The notes beneath the pieces were generated by a model. That model ran no database searches. It worked only from the letters and a program-made list of their open reading frames with translations, and was not told the origin of the DNA. From assembly GCF_039539965.1 (NCBI RefSeq), contig NZ_BAABED010000001.1:4464001-4528000 (forward strand): a DNA stretch of 64,000 nt, written 5' to 3'. Position numbers and translations under genes: made by a program. This DNA comes from Arthrobacter methylotrophus (lineage in GTDB: Bacteria > Actinomycetota > Actinomycetes > Actinomycetales > Micrococcaceae). Of this stretch, positions 20,862 through 29,863 are shown piece by piece (position 1 is the stretch's first letter; each line of letters opens with the position of its first letter).

Positions 20862-22041
20862 CAATGCCTCCGGGCACAACCTTCACACGCCGCCCGGCCA
20901 GTTCTTCGGGAATGTCGGCGTCGACGGCGGCTGTCACCAGCACCTGTTCGGCACCGGCCACTATTGCAGCCAGTTTACGCCTGCGCTGAACGTCCAATTC
21001 GGCGAACACATCGTCGAGAATAAGGATCGGGGCAGAACCGCCCGTACGGGTGTCGTCCAACATCACGTAGTACGAGGCGAGCCGCAAGGAAAGGCACATG
21101 GACCACGTTTCCCCGTGCGAGGCATAGCCCTTGGCCGGAGCTTGGCCCAAGATCAATTCGAGTTCATCGCGGTGGGGCCCAACCAGCGAAATCCCGCGCT
21201 CCAGCTCTTTGCGGCGCGAAGCGGCAAAAGCCTGGACGTAACGCTCAGTGAGCTGTTCCACGGAAAGCAAGCGGAGATCCTCAACCCCGTCCGAAGCTTC
21301 GTCAGCGCGTTCGGCGGGACCGCCGTCGTCGTCCAATACCCCCTGGATAGTGGAGCGGTAGATCGCGCCGGCCTCCTTGGTGCCATCCGTCAACTGCGCG
21401 TAAGCGCTCTTGAGGTGGGGGCGGAGCCGCTCGACGAGTTCCAGCCGTGCATGGAGAAGTTCCGCACCGGCCCGGGCCATGTGCTGGTCCCACACATCGA
21501 GGGTTGCCTCATGGCCTGAGGTGAATTTCCCGGTGCGGGCCGATTTCAGGAGGGCATTGCGCTGCTTGAGGACGCGGTCGTAGTCGCTGCGGGTTGCCGC
21601 GTGCACAGGCATGAGGCTGACCAGGAGTTCGTCGAGGAAGCGTCGACGGTTGGACGGATCGCCTTTGACCAGGGCAAGGTCCTCGGGAGCGAAAAGTACC
21701 GTCTGGCATATGCCGAGGATGTCGCGGGCGCGCACGGGGTTCCCGCGGTTGATCCGCCCGCGGTTGGCGCGGCCGGCATTGATTTCGAGTTCGACTACCG
21801 TTGTTTGTTCCCCGCGGATGAGCTTCGCCCGGATCAAAGCCCGCTCCGTGCCGAAGCGCAGGAGCGGCGCATCCGTACTGACCCGGTGCGAGCTCAGGGT
21901 AGCCAGGTATCCGATGGCTTCCATGAGGTTCGTCTTGCCGATGCCGTTGGACCCCACCAAGACCGTGACGCCGGGGCCGAGTTTGAGCTCGACCTGAGCG
22001 TAACTGCGGAAGTCAGTGAGGGAAAGGTGTTCGAGGTACAC
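20848..22041 (-). CDS. recF: DNA replication and repair protein RecF
   Basis: A 397-residue ABC/SMC-type ATPase that helps load RecA at single-strand gaps. The Walker A motif GSNGIGKTN is at residues 30-38, the signature region (MCLSLRLASYYV) at about 325-337, and Walker B (APILILDDVFAELD) at about 345-358. The N-terminal MYLEHLSLTDFRSY is diagnostic. The start is GTG. It follows gnd by 22 bases and overlaps the DciA-like gene downstream. Confidence 0.96.
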   Translation of the reverse strand: MYLEHLSLTDFRSYAQVELKLGPGVTVLVGSNGIGKTNLMEAIGYLATLSSHRVSTDAPLLRFGTERALIRAKLIRGEQTTVVELEINAGRANRGRINRGNPVRARDILGICQTVLFAPEDLALVKGDPSNRRRFLDELLVSLMPVHAATRSDYDRVLKQRNALLKSARTGKFTSGHEATLDVWDQHMARAGAELLHARLELVERLRPHLKSAYAQLTDGTKEAGAIYRSTIQGVLDDDGGPAERADEASDGVEDLRLLSVEQLTERYVQAFAASRRKELERGISLVGPHRDELELILGQAPAKGYASHGETWSMCLSLRLASYYVMLDDTRTGGSAPILILDDVFAELDVQRRRKLAAIVAGAEQVLVTAAVDADIPEELAGRRVKVVPGGIDGEG

Positions 22042-22063
22042 GCGTACTGCTGGTCGGCCAGGC

Positions 22064-22948
22064 CTATTTGGCCGGACGGGTCGCGTGTCCGCCGAACTGG
22101 TTGCGCAGCGCGGACACCATCTTCATGGCAGGCGAGCTGTCCTCGCGGGAGGAGAAGCGGGCGAACAGCGCTGCCGTGATGGCCGGAGCGGGAACCGCGT
22201 TGGCGATGGCTTCTTCAACGGTCCAGCGGCCTTCGCCGGAATCCTCGACGTAGTCACCGATCGAGGCCAGGCCCGGGTCTTCGTCCAAGGCTTTGACCAT
22301 GAGGTCCAGGAGCCAGGAACGCACCACCGTGCCTTTTTGCCAAGCACGGAAGGTACCGGGAAGATCCTTGATGATGTCCTTGGCCGCGAGCAGTTCGTAA
22401 CCTTCGGCATAGGCCTGCATCAGACCGTATTCGATGCCGTTGTGCACCATTTTGGCGTAGTGGCCTGCGCCCACGCCGCCTACGTGGACGAAGCTGTCTG
22501 CACGCTCTCCTTCGGGACGAAGGGCGTCGAATACGGGCAATGCGAGCTCAATGTCCTCGTCCGAGCCACCCGCCATGAGTCCATAGCCGTTCTGCAGGCC
22601 CCAGACACCTCCGGAAACACCGCAGTCGGCAAACCGGACGTCCTTGGAGGCCAGGAAAGCACCGTGTTTCTGGTCCTCGGTGAATCGCGAGTTGCCGCCG
22701 TCGATCACCATGTCTCCGGCAGAGAGCTTCTCACCGAGTTCGCCGATCACGGCATCCGTGATATCGCCCGCAGGAACCATGACCCAGACTAAGCGCGGAG
22801 TCGGAAGCGCAGCAATGAGTTCATCGATGGATCCGACGTCGGCGACCTCCGGATTGCGGTCGAAGCCGGTGACTTCGATTCCGCCGTTCCGCATGCGCTC
22901 GCGCATGTTGAAACCCATCTTTCCAAGACCGATCAGTCCGATGTGCAC
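22064..22948 (-). CDS. gnd: 6-phosphogluconate dehydrogenase, decarboxylating (short form)
   Basis: Oxidative pentose-phosphate enzyme converting 6-phosphogluconate to ribulose 5-phosphate. The N terminus HIGLIGLGKMGFNMRERM is the dinucleotide-binding fold. GNSRF, DCGVSGGVWG and the catalytic region GAGHYAKMVHNGIEYG follow. At about 294 residues this is the short GndA/YqeC-type form, often NAD-dependent, not the 470-residue enzyme. The GTG at 22948 was chosen because the Rossmann fold begins there and AGAAAAGAG precedes it. A gnd gene between dnaN and recF is typical of actinobacteria. Confidence 0.93.
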   Translation of the reverse strand: MHIGLIGLGKMGFNMRERMRNGGIEVTGFDRNPEVADVGSIDELIAALPTPRLVWVMVPAGDITDAVIGELGEKLSAGDMVIDGGNSRFTEDQKHGAFLASKDVRFADCGVSGGVWGLQNGYGLMAGGSDEDIELALPVFDALRPEGERADSFVHVGGVGAGHYAKMVHNGIEYGLMQAYAEGYELLAAKDIIKDLPGTFRAWQKGTVVRSWLLDLMVKALDEDPGLASIGDYVEDSGEGRWTVEEAIANAVPAPAITAALFARFSSREDSSPAMKMVSALRNQFGGHATRPAK

Positions 22949-23043
22949 GGGGTGAACTCTTTTCTGCGCTGGTGGTTTGGTATTAACCCAACTGGCTCGC
23001 ATTTGTTGACGTTCTGGAGGCCCAAAACGACAACTATTGCGGG

Positions 23044-24168
23044 CTAGTTGGGGAGGCGGACAGGCATCACGAGATAACGATAGTCGCCCTTGTCGTCCCC
23101 GTCGGCGTCAGCCTGAGCAGTGATCATGGCTGGCTTGGGGGCTGTGGTGAAGGAGAAGCGCACGAACTTGGTTTCGATGACGCTCAAGCCTTCCACCAGG
23201 TAGTGCGGGTTGAAAGCTACTGTGATGTCTTCGCCGCTGAGCTGGGCTTCCAGTTCCTCGGATGCCTGGGCATCCTCGCCGGTGCCGGCGTCAAGGCTCA
23301 ACTGACCCTGTGTAAAGGCCAAGCGGACAGGGGTGTTTCGTTCGGCGACCAACGACACGCGGCGAACTGCTTCAACAAGCTCTTGTGTCTGGACTGTCGC
23401 ATGGATCGGCGTCGACTCGGGGAACAAAGACCGAATCTTGGGGTAGTCGCCGTCGACGAGGAGGGAGGTGGTGGTGCGCCCGCCGCTTTCGAAGCCAATC
23501 AAGCGGCTCTCGTCATTAGCGAGGGCGAGATGGATGTCGCCGCTGCCGCCGAGGGTCTTGGCAACCTCGTTGAGGGTCTTGGATTTCACCAAGGCACTCG
23601 TGGAAATCCCTGGAGTGACCGGCTTCCATGGCACTTCCCGCATGGCGAGGCGGTAACGGTCCGTGGCGAGGAGGGTGATCATGTCATCCTCGATTTCCAT
23701 GCGGACACCGGTCAGGATCGGAAGGGTGTCATCCTTGCTCGCCGCGATGATGACCTGCGAGACCGCCTGGGCAAAGGCGTCGCCGGGCAAGGTGCCACTG
23801 ATCGGGGGCAGCGCGGGAAGCGGTGGGTATTCGGATTCCGGCATCGTGGCGAGATGGAAGCTGCTTCGACGGCACGTGAGGGTGACCTTGCTGCCATCGG
23901 TTTCGATTTCCACCGGCGCCGAGGGAAGGCTGCGGCAAATATCGGCCAGGAGGCGGCCGGAAACCAGGATGGTTCCCTCGGTGGTGATGTCGGCTGGAAT
24001 CTCAAGTCGCGCTGAGGTTTCGTAGTCAAAGCTCGAGAGACTCACGGTTCCGGCTTCCGCCTTGAGCAAGAGTCCGGAAAGGATCGGGACGGGCGGCCGC
24101 GGAGACAACGACCGGGCTGTCCACGTGACGGCTTCTGCCAGGACGTCCCGCTCGACTCTGAACTTCAC
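23044..24168 (-). CDS. dnaN: DNA polymerase III beta sliding clamp
   Basis: A 374-residue ring-forming clamp that tethers DNA polymerases. It begins (M)KFRVERDVLAEAVTWTARSL and contains LSGLLLKAEAGTVSLSSFDYETSA, LATDRYRLAMREV and the terminal YRYLVMPVRLPN, which forms part of the protein-binding pocket. The start is the GTG at 24168. The frame stays open to 24261, but that extension has no similarity to the family. It lies just downstream of oriC, on the same strand as dnaA. Confidence 0.97.
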   Translation of the reverse strand: MKFRVERDVLAEAVTWTARSLSPRPPVPILSGLLLKAEAGTVSLSSFDYETSARLEIPADITTEGTILVSGRLLADICRSLPSAPVEIETDGSKVTLTCRRSSFHLATMPESEYPPLPALPPISGTLPGDAFAQAVSQVIIAASKDDTLPILTGVRMEIEDDMITLLATDRYRLAMREVPWKPVTPGISTSALVKSKTLNEVAKTLGGSGDIHLALANDESRLIGFESGGRTTTSLLVDGDYPKIRSLFPESTPIHATVQTQELVEAVRRVSLVAERNTPVRLAFTQGQLSLDAGTGEDAQASEELEAQLSGEDITVAFNPHYLVEGLSVIETKFVRFSFTTAPKPAMITAQADADGDDKGDYRYLVMPVRLPN

Positions 24169-24692
24169 GGAAGGGTGCCGCCTTTCATTGCTGCTGCCAG
24201 TGTGCCACCCGGAGCCCCTCAGGAGCCCCGAAAACCATCGTCCGGAACCGGATAGCTGCATGGTCCGCGGGGGGCGAACTACAAAGCAGCGCCAAGGATG
24301 GACGCGATGGAGACAGCTTAGCCGGAACTTAGGGCATTAACCCATCCCCGGCTTGCTGGCCTGTGGTTCGGAGCAGCCTCGGGCTGCGTCGGTGGGTGGG
24401 CGGAAGGAGATTGTTATTTGAGGGAATTCATTTTTTTGGGATTAGTAGTGTTAATAACCCCTGTGGAAACTGTGGATAACCGTCTTTGGACCCGCAGTTC
24501 CGCGGTTAAGGCCTGTTCACGATATGTGGGTGGACAGGGTTTTAAACAGGGTGTGGACGTGGATAACCCCCAGGGCCGTTTTTGACGATCCACAGATGCC
24601 TTAAGGGTTTTAAGCCCATTAACCGCGCTTGTCCCCTTAAGTATCCACAGGCTTATCCACATGTGCCTGTTAATAAGGTATGTAGTAGCGGC
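24169..24692. other. oriC: Chromosomal replication origin (oriC) between dnaA and dnaN
   Basis: A 524-base non-coding stretch in the position of oriC in actinobacteria. Perfect DnaA boxes are at 24471-24479 (minus orientation) and 24653-24661 (TTATCCACA). Relaxed boxes are near 24462, 24552, 24557, 24587 and 24641. An AT-rich tract at about 24421-24460, with a T-run and TTAATAA, is the likely unwinding element. The origin call rests on position and box content. Confidence 0.88.
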
Positions 24693-26114
24693 TTAGGAAT
24701 CGCGTTGCTGCTGCTTGATGCGGTTGGTCAGCTCTGTCACCTGGTTGTAGATCACACGGCGCTCTGCCATTAGCTCGCGGATTTTGCGGTCTGCGTGGAT
24801 CACCGTGGTGTGGTCGCGGCCGCCAAGTTCCTGACCGATCTTCGGCAAGGACATGTCCGTGAGCTCACGGCACAGGTACATAGCGATCTGGCGCGCGGTC
24901 ACCAAGGTGCGCGTGCGCGACTTGCTGCAGAGCTCCTCCATGCTGAGCTTGAAGTACTCGGCCGTTTGCTTGAGGATTTGATCGGCCGTGATCTCCTGTG
25001 CGCCGTCGTCGGTGATCAAGTCCTTCAGGACCATTTCGGCTAGGGCCACATCGACAGCCTGGCGGTTGAGGCTGGCGAACGCCGTGACGCGGATCAGGGC
25101 GCCTTCGAGCTCACGGATGTTGCTGGAGATCTTGGACGCGATGTATTCCAGCGCGTCGTCTGGGGCGGACAAACCCTCGCTCTGGGCCTTCTTGCGGAGG
25201 ATCGCGATGCGGGTTTCGAGTTCCGGCGGCTGGATATCGGTCAGCAGACCCCACTCGAAACGGGACTTCATGCGGTCCTCGAACCCGGCCAGCTGCTTGG
25301 GCGGAAGGTCCGAGGTGATGACCACCTGCTTGTTGTTGTTGTGTAGGGCATTGAACGTGTGGAAGAACTCTTCGAGCGTCCGGTCCTTGCCCGCCAGGAA
25401 TTGGATGTCGTCAATCAGCAGCACATCGACGTTGCGGTATGTGGTCTTGAAGCTGGCACCTTCGTCATCGCGAATGGAGTTGATGAAGTCGTTGGTGAAC
25501 TCCTCGGAATTCACGTAGCGCACCCGGATGCCGCTGTAGAGCCGACGGGCATAGTGTCCGATCGCGTGCAAAAGGTGCGTCTTGCCGAGTCCGGAATCAC
25601 CGTAGATAAACAGCGGGTTGTAGGCCTTGGCCGGTGCTTCCGCGACCGCGACGGCGGCTGCGTGGGCAAAGCGGTTGGAAGAACCGATCACGAAGGTGTC
25701 AAAGACATACTTCGGGTTCAGCCGGCCGAATTCGTGTGAAGTACTCGGCGGAGTGGGTTGCGGCTTTAGTTCCACGGCAAGATCGTTTACGGAAGAGAGC
25801 TCGACGGCGGGGGCCGGCTCTTCGTGGATGGGCACCAGATCCGTGTCGACGTCGATCGCGCACCGGATGTCGTCGGAAAAGACGCTGCGGAGCGCGTCGT
25901 CGAGGGCGTCCTTGACTTGCGTCTGGAGAACCTCTCGGGTCAGTTCGTTGGGTACGGCTACCAAAAGGGTGGAGCCGATCAGGCCTTGAGCCTGCGCCAA
26001 AATAACGAACCCACGTTGCCGGGGTGTGACGCGATCGTCTTGTTCCAGCAGGCTCAGCACCCGCCGCCAGGAACTTCCGACCGTGTTGGCGTGGTTGGCT
26101 TCGTCTACCGTCAT
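24693..26114 (-). CDS. dnaA: Chromosomal replication initiator DnaA
   Basis: A protein of about 473 residues that binds DnaA boxes and opens oriC. Domain I spans about residues 15-85. Domain III carries Walker A GDSGLGKTH (172-180), Walker B VLLIDDIQF (231-239) and the arginine-finger region. Domain IV has the DnaA signature GGRDHTTVIHADRKI near the C terminus. The linker (about 90-130) is short. The ATG at 26114 is preceded by a TTG at 26117 that could also serve; GAGGGA lies upstream of both. DnaA boxes in the promoter suggest autoregulation. Confidence 0.98.
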   Translation of the reverse strand: MTVDEANHANTVGSSWRRVLSLLEQDDRVTPRQRGFVILAQAQGLIGSTLLVAVPNELTREVLQTQVKDALDDALRSVFSDDIRCAIDVDTDLVPIHEEPAPAVELSSVNDLAVELKPQPTPPSTSHEFGRLNPKYVFDTFVIGSSNRFAHAAAVAVAEAPAKAYNPLFIYGDSGLGKTHLLHAIGHYARRLYSGIRVRYVNSEEFTNDFINSIRDDEGASFKTTYRNVDVLLIDDIQFLAGKDRTLEEFFHTFNALHNNNKQVVITSDLPPKQLAGFEDRMKSRFEWGLLTDIQPPELETRIAILRKKAQSEGLSAPDDALEYIASKISSNIRELEGALIRVTAFASLNRQAVDVALAEMVLKDLITDDGAQEITADQILKQTAEYFKLSMEELCSKSRTRTLVTARQIAMYLCRELTDMSLPKIGQELGGRDHTTVIHADRKIRELMAERRVIYNQVTELTNRIKQQQRDS

Positions 26115-26579
26115 CAATTGGTTCCCTCGGGTGCTTGCTTGCCTGGATTGCGGCAGCCGAAGGTCCGTGGCCGATCATTGGGCGTGGATTCCGAACCGTA
26201 TCCACAGGGTTATGCACAGTCCGTGGATAATCGGCTACTGAGACACTCTAGGGGATGAAAACTCCAGAAGATAGCTGGGAACATGCTTGTGGATAATTAC
26301 ACGGTTGTGGTTCTGAAAGGGGTCTGTGAGCCACTTCATCCACAGGCAGCCTGGTGTACTTAGCCACAGCTGGGGATAGTGGGCACTAGGGCTCCCGGTT
26401 TGACCTGGCAGGTCTTTTTGCCCTAACGTTGTGAAGTCCTATGTGTCCGCTTTTTGACCACCCGCACTTCCGGTAAATCCGGCGTTCGGCGGCGGCGGAT
26501 ACACAAATAAACTTAGCGTCGGCCAGTTCTTCCCCTATTGATCGGGTGGGCGCACCTTTGATCCACTGGAGTAACTAAC
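26115..26579. promoter_or_regulatory. Divergent dnaA/rpmH promoter region with DnaA boxes
   Basis: A 465-base gap with no gene. One perfect DnaA box lies at 26288-26296. Near-boxes are at 26198-26206 (GTATCCACA), 26210-26218 (TTATGCACA), 26222-26230 (CGTGGATAA) and about 26338. This fits DnaA autorepression. A TTGACC hexamer at 26454-26459 faces rpmH, but no good -10 is spaced from it. Confidence 0.7.
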
Positions 26580-26717
26580 GTGAGCAAGCGGACTTTTCAG
26601 CCGAATAACCGCCGTCGGGCCAAGAAGCATGGCTTCCGCCTTCGTATGCGCACCCGTGCCGGCCGCGCCATCTTGGCCGCCCGTCGTGGGAAGGGTCGCG
26701 TCGAACTGTCGGCCTAA
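26580..26717 (+). CDS. rpmH: 50S ribosomal protein L34
   Basis: A 45-residue basic ribosomal protein: [19 protein letters not shown], then [12 protein letters not shown] and [11 protein letters not shown]. The start is the GTG at 26580 with GGAG upstream. It is the first gene of the rightward rpmH-rnpA-yidD-yidC-jag-rsmG operon and divergent from dnaA, the standard bacterial arrangement. Confidence 0.97.
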   Translation: MSKRTFQPNNRRRAKKHGFRLRMRTRAGRAILAARRGKGRVELSA

Positions 26718-26757
26718 ATTATTGACTCGTCGGTCAGTCTCTCAAGCGAGCCAATAG

Positions 26758-27165
26758 GTGCTAGCCACCCGTAACCGTCTACGGACTTCAACCGACTTTT
26801 CAACAACTGTACGTTCCGGCGTCCGCAATGGACGCCGGAACTTAGTGTTATATACGGCACCTCTTGGTGTCGGAGAGCCGAGCCGTATCGGCTTCATAGT
26901 TTCCAAAGCTGTCGGGAACGCTGTGACCAGGAACCTCGTTAAGAGGAGACTGAGAGAAGCAGGCGCTTTGTCTTTGAAGAAGCACGGCACGGGCCTTGCT
27001 GTTGTTGTCCGGGCGCTGCCCGCGGCAGCGACGGCAAGCTGGGACCAGCTGCTGACGGATTACAACGCCGCCTTGGCGGCAACCACGAAACGGCTTGGCG
27101 GATCCTCGCCGCGAGTTGTTTCGCCCACCCAGGGCACCACAACGGAAGGGACAACGCGTGCATGA
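26758..27165 (+). CDS. rnpA: Ribonuclease P protein component
   Basis: A 135-residue basic protein that assists the RNase P RNA in tRNA 5' maturation. It starts at GTG 26758 (MLATRNRLRTSTDFSTTVRS) and contains the RNP signature KAVGNAVTRNLVKRRLRE. The C-terminal tail of about 20 residues is Thr/Ser/Pro-rich. Its end overlaps the yidD start by 8 bases. Confidence 0.96.
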   Translation: MLATRNRLRTSTDFSTTVRSGVRNGRRNLVLYTAPLGVGEPSRIGFIVSKAVGNAVTRNLVKRRLREAGALSLKKHGTGLAVVVRALPAAATASWDQLLTDYNAALAATTKRLGGSSPRVVSPTQGTTTEGTTRA

Positions 27166-27556
27166 GCTGAGCTCCGCCGTCGTCCGCTTCTTGAGAGTTG
27201 CTCCGAGAATCCTTGGAACATTTCTGTGGGAGCTGCCCCGCAACGTCCTCATCATCCTCCTGAAGACGTATCGCACGATCATCTCTCCCTTATACGGCCA
27301 GGTGTGCCGGTTCTTCCCATCCTGCTCGGCCTATGCCTTAGAAGCGGTGACGGTACACGGTGCCGTCAAAGGAAGTTGGCTCGCTGGGCGGCGTCTTGTG
27401 CGTTGCCACCCCTGGAACGCCGGCGGCGTGGACCACGTCCCCGCCGGACATCGTCACTGGCCCGAAGGCCAGACGCCCACAATTGTTGTACTGAACAACC
27501 CGGACCAGTTCCTGGCTGTGCGGTCTGATGAAGACGGTCGCCGCACAGCGGCCTGA
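27158..27556 (+). CDS. yidD: Membrane protein insertion efficiency factor YidD
   Basis: A 132-residue YidD-family protein aiding YidC-dependent insertion. The core is TYRTIISPLYGQVCRFFPSC, then SAYALEAV, GAVKGSWLAGRRLVRCHPWN and GGVDHVP, with the three conserved cysteines. The GTG at 27158 overlaps rnpA and has GGAAGGG 7 bases upstream. A short N-terminal amphipathic region and a roughly 30-residue C-terminal extension flank the core. Confidence 0.94.
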   Translation: MHELSSAVVRFLRVAPRILGTFLWELPRNVLIILLKTYRTIISPLYGQVCRFFPSCSAYALEAVTVHGAVKGSWLAGRRLVRCHPWNAGGVDHVPAGHRHWPEGQTPTIVVLNNPDQFLAVRSDEDGRRTAA

Positions 27557-27573
27557 GGAAATAGGGAAAACGT

Positions 27574-28548
27574 ATGGACATCTTTGGAACAATTCTGGCT
27601 CCGTTCAAGTGGCTAGTGTCCGCGATCATGTTGGGGTTCCACGACGGCCTGAGCTTCATCGGCCTGCCACCTGAGAACGGCTGGACCTGGACGCTGTCCA
27701 TCATCGGCTTGGTGTTGGTGATCCGAGCCGCACTGATCCCTGTTTTCGTCAAACAGATCAAGGCGCAGCGAGGAATGCAGCTGCTGCAGCCCGATCTGAA
27801 GAAGATGCAGGCGAAGTACAAGGGCAAGACTGACCAGCTCTCGCGCCAAGCCATGGCCCAGGAGCAGATGGCGCTGTACAAGAAGCACGGCACTAACCCG
27901 TTCTCGGCTTGTTTGCCCATGTTGATCCAGATGCCGTTCTTCTTCGCGCTGTTCCAAGTGCTTTCCGGTATCACCCAAGCCCGCCAGGCCGGCCAGGGTA
28001 TTGGAGCCCTGAGCCATGAGCAGGTGGTGCAGTTCGACGAATCCAGCATCTTTGGCGCCCCCCTTTCGGCGTCTCTGCTTCACGGCGGACCTGCTGGTAC
28101 CGACCAGACGGTCGTGTGGATCCTGTCGATCGTGATGATCCTCGCCATGACCGCTTCGCAGTTCATTACGCAAAAGCAGATCATGGCCAAGAACATGTCT
28201 GAAGAAGCCATGGCCAGCCCGTTCATGCGCCAGCAGAAAATGATGCTTTACGTCCTGCCGCTCGTCTTCGGCATAGGTGGCATCAATTTCCCCATCGGCG
28301 TGCTCATCTACTGGACCACCACCAACCTGTGGACCATGGGGCAGCAGTTCTTTGTCATCCGCCGCATGCCAACGCCGGGATCCCCCGCAGCGAAGGCACT
28401 TGCTGAGCGTCGCGCCGCCAAGGGCCTGCCTTCTCTGCCCCTCGTGGGAGCCAAGAAGGACGCAGACGTTGCTGCCGAAGTGGCCGCCGTCGAGCTCAAG
28501 GCACAACAGCGCATCCAGCCACAACGTAAGAACAGGAAGAAGAAGTAA
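27574..28548 (+). CDS. yidC: Membrane protein insertase YidC
   Basis: A 324-residue Oxa1/YidC-family insertase in the cytoplasmic membrane. The five-span core includes the loop with KQIKAQRGMQLLQPDLKKMQ, LYKKHGTNPFSACLPMLIQM, and the later YVLPLVFGIGGINFPIGVLI and YWTTTNLWTMGQQ. The C terminus is strongly basic (QPQRKNRKKK), a ribosome-binding feature of Gram-positive forms. The stop overlaps the jag start by one base (TAATG). Confidence 0.96.
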   Translation: MDIFGTILAPFKWLVSAIMLGFHDGLSFIGLPPENGWTWTLSIIGLVLVIRAALIPVFVKQIKAQRGMQLLQPDLKKMQAKYKGKTDQLSRQAMAQEQMALYKKHGTNPFSACLPMLIQMPFFFALFQVLSGITQARQAGQGIGALSHEQVVQFDESSIFGAPLSASLLHGGPAGTDQTVVWILSIVMILAMTASQFITQKQIMAKNMSEEAMASPFMRQQKMMLYVLPLVFGIGGINFPIGVLIYWTTTNLWTMGQQFFVIRRMPTPGSPAAKALAERRAAKGLPSLPLVGAKKDADVAAEVAAVELKAQQRIQPQRKNRKKK

Positions 28549-29126
28549 TGTCTGTTGAAAGCACCGAAGAGGAAACGGCCGCTGGCGTCACCGAGGAACT
28601 GGCAGCGACCACGGCAGCAACCCCCGATGATGGCGAGTCTGCCGGGAAGGGCGTTTCCCTGAGCCGCCTTGAGGAAGAGGGCGACGTCGCCGCAGATTAC
28701 CTTGAGGAGCTCTTGGACATTGCCGACATCGACGGCGATATCGATATCGAGATCCGCAACGGCCGTACCTACATCTCCATCGCGGCCGAAGAGGACTCCG
28801 AGGGTCTTGAAAGCCTGGTAGGCCAAGACGGCGAAGTGCTTGAAGCCCTCCAAGAACTCGCTCGCCTGTCCGTGCTGTCCGCCACGGAGAGCCGCTCGCG
28901 CCTTGTGCTCGACATCAACGGGTACCGCAAGGAGCGGGCAGGCGATCTGCAGCAGATTGCCGAGGACGCCGTTGCGAAGGTCAAGGAGACTGGCGCCGCA
29001 GTGGCTCTGGAGCCGATGAGTGCCTACGAACGCAAGATTGTGCACGACGCCGTTGCGGACCTGGGCTTTGTCTCCGAGTCTGAGGGCGAAGGCGCAGGCC
29101 GCCACATTGTGGTTTCGGTCGACTAA
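28548..29126 (+). CDS. jag: Jag/KhpB RNA-binding protein with R3H domain
   Basis: A 192-residue cytoplasmic RNA-binding protein. An acidic N-terminal leader (about 1-40) precedes a KH-II domain (about 60-120: LVGQDGEVLEALQELARLSV). The C-terminal R3H domain (about 130-190) contains LEPMSAYERKIVHDAVADL, then the conserved SEGEGAGRHIVV. The long Jag-N domain of Firmicutes is absent, as usual in actinobacteria. It is coupled to yidC. Confidence 0.93.
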   Translation: MSVESTEEETAAGVTEELAATTAATPDDGESAGKGVSLSRLEEEGDVAADYLEELLDIADIDGDIDIEIRNGRTYISIAAEEDSEGLESLVGQDGEVLEALQELARLSVLSATESRSRLVLDINGYRKERAGDLQQIAEDAVAKVKETGAAVALEPMSAYERKIVHDAVADLGFVSESEGEGAGRHIVVSVD

Positions 29127-29132
29127 CGGATC

Positions 29133-29783
29133 ATGGTTGAAATTACGGCCGCCGAACTGCAGGCGGCAGAGAAGATTTTTGGTGACCGCCTTGGGCTCGC
29201 CCAGCGGTATGTAGAACATTTGGCGACGTCAGGGACCGAGCGCGGGTTGATTGGCCCGCGTGAGGTTCCCCGCCTCTGGAGCCGGCACGTTCTCAATTGT
29301 GCAGTCATCGAATCGGCTATCGCCCACGGAAGCCACGTTGCGGACGTCGGGTCCGGCGCGGGGCTTCCCGGTCTGTGCTTGGCAATTGCACGTCCCGACC
29401 TTGAACTCACTCTGATCGAACCCCTCGAACGCCGTGTTATCTGGCTCCAGGAAGTAGTGGATGATCTCGGCCTGGACAACGTCACTGTCATGCGCACCCG
29501 TGCGGAACTCGCAGTGGGGATGGTCGACGCCGATGTTGTCACGGCGAGGGCTGTCTCTGCTTTGTCCAAGCTTGCTGGCCTGACCATTCCCTTGCTTAAC
29601 GGCAAGGGTGAGGTGGTCGCCATCAAGGGCCGCAGTGCTGCCGAGGAGATTGAGCAAGCAGCAAAAGTCGTCCGCAAACTCGGCGGCGTGGAAACGTCCG
29701 TTGTGGTTTGTGGGCAGGAGCTTTTGGAGGAACCCACCACAGTGGTGAGGATCGTCGTCAATAAACAGCGTAAGATCGCTTAG
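29133..29783 (+). CDS. rsmG: 16S rRNA (guanine-N7) methyltransferase RsmG
   Basis: A 216-residue SAM-dependent methyltransferase modifying the 530 loop of 16S rRNA. The SAM-binding motif is VADVGSGAGLPGLCLAIARP. LTLIEPLERRVIWLQEVV, TARAVSALSKLAGLTIPLL and VAIKGRSAAEEI are family blocks. It is the last gene of the rpmH operon, 6 bases after jag and about 80 bases before parA. Loss of rsmG is known to give low-level streptomycin resistance in other bacteria. Confidence 0.95.
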   Translation: MVEITAAELQAAEKIFGDRLGLAQRYVEHLATSGTERGLIGPREVPRLWSRHVLNCAVIESAIAHGSHVADVGSGAGLPGLCLAIARPDLELTLIEPLERRVIWLQEVVDDLGLDNVTVMRTRAELAVGMVDADVVTARAVSALSKLAGLTIPLLNGKGEVVAIKGRSAAEEIEQAAKVVRKLGGVETSVVVCGQELLEEPTTVVRIVVNKQRKIA

Positions 29784-29863
29784 CTTCGGCGCTGTGTCCC
29801 GCGTGTCCGTAACTGAGCGGTTAAGCTAGAGAACGGCAGCTAGAGCCGAATGAGAGTGAGAGT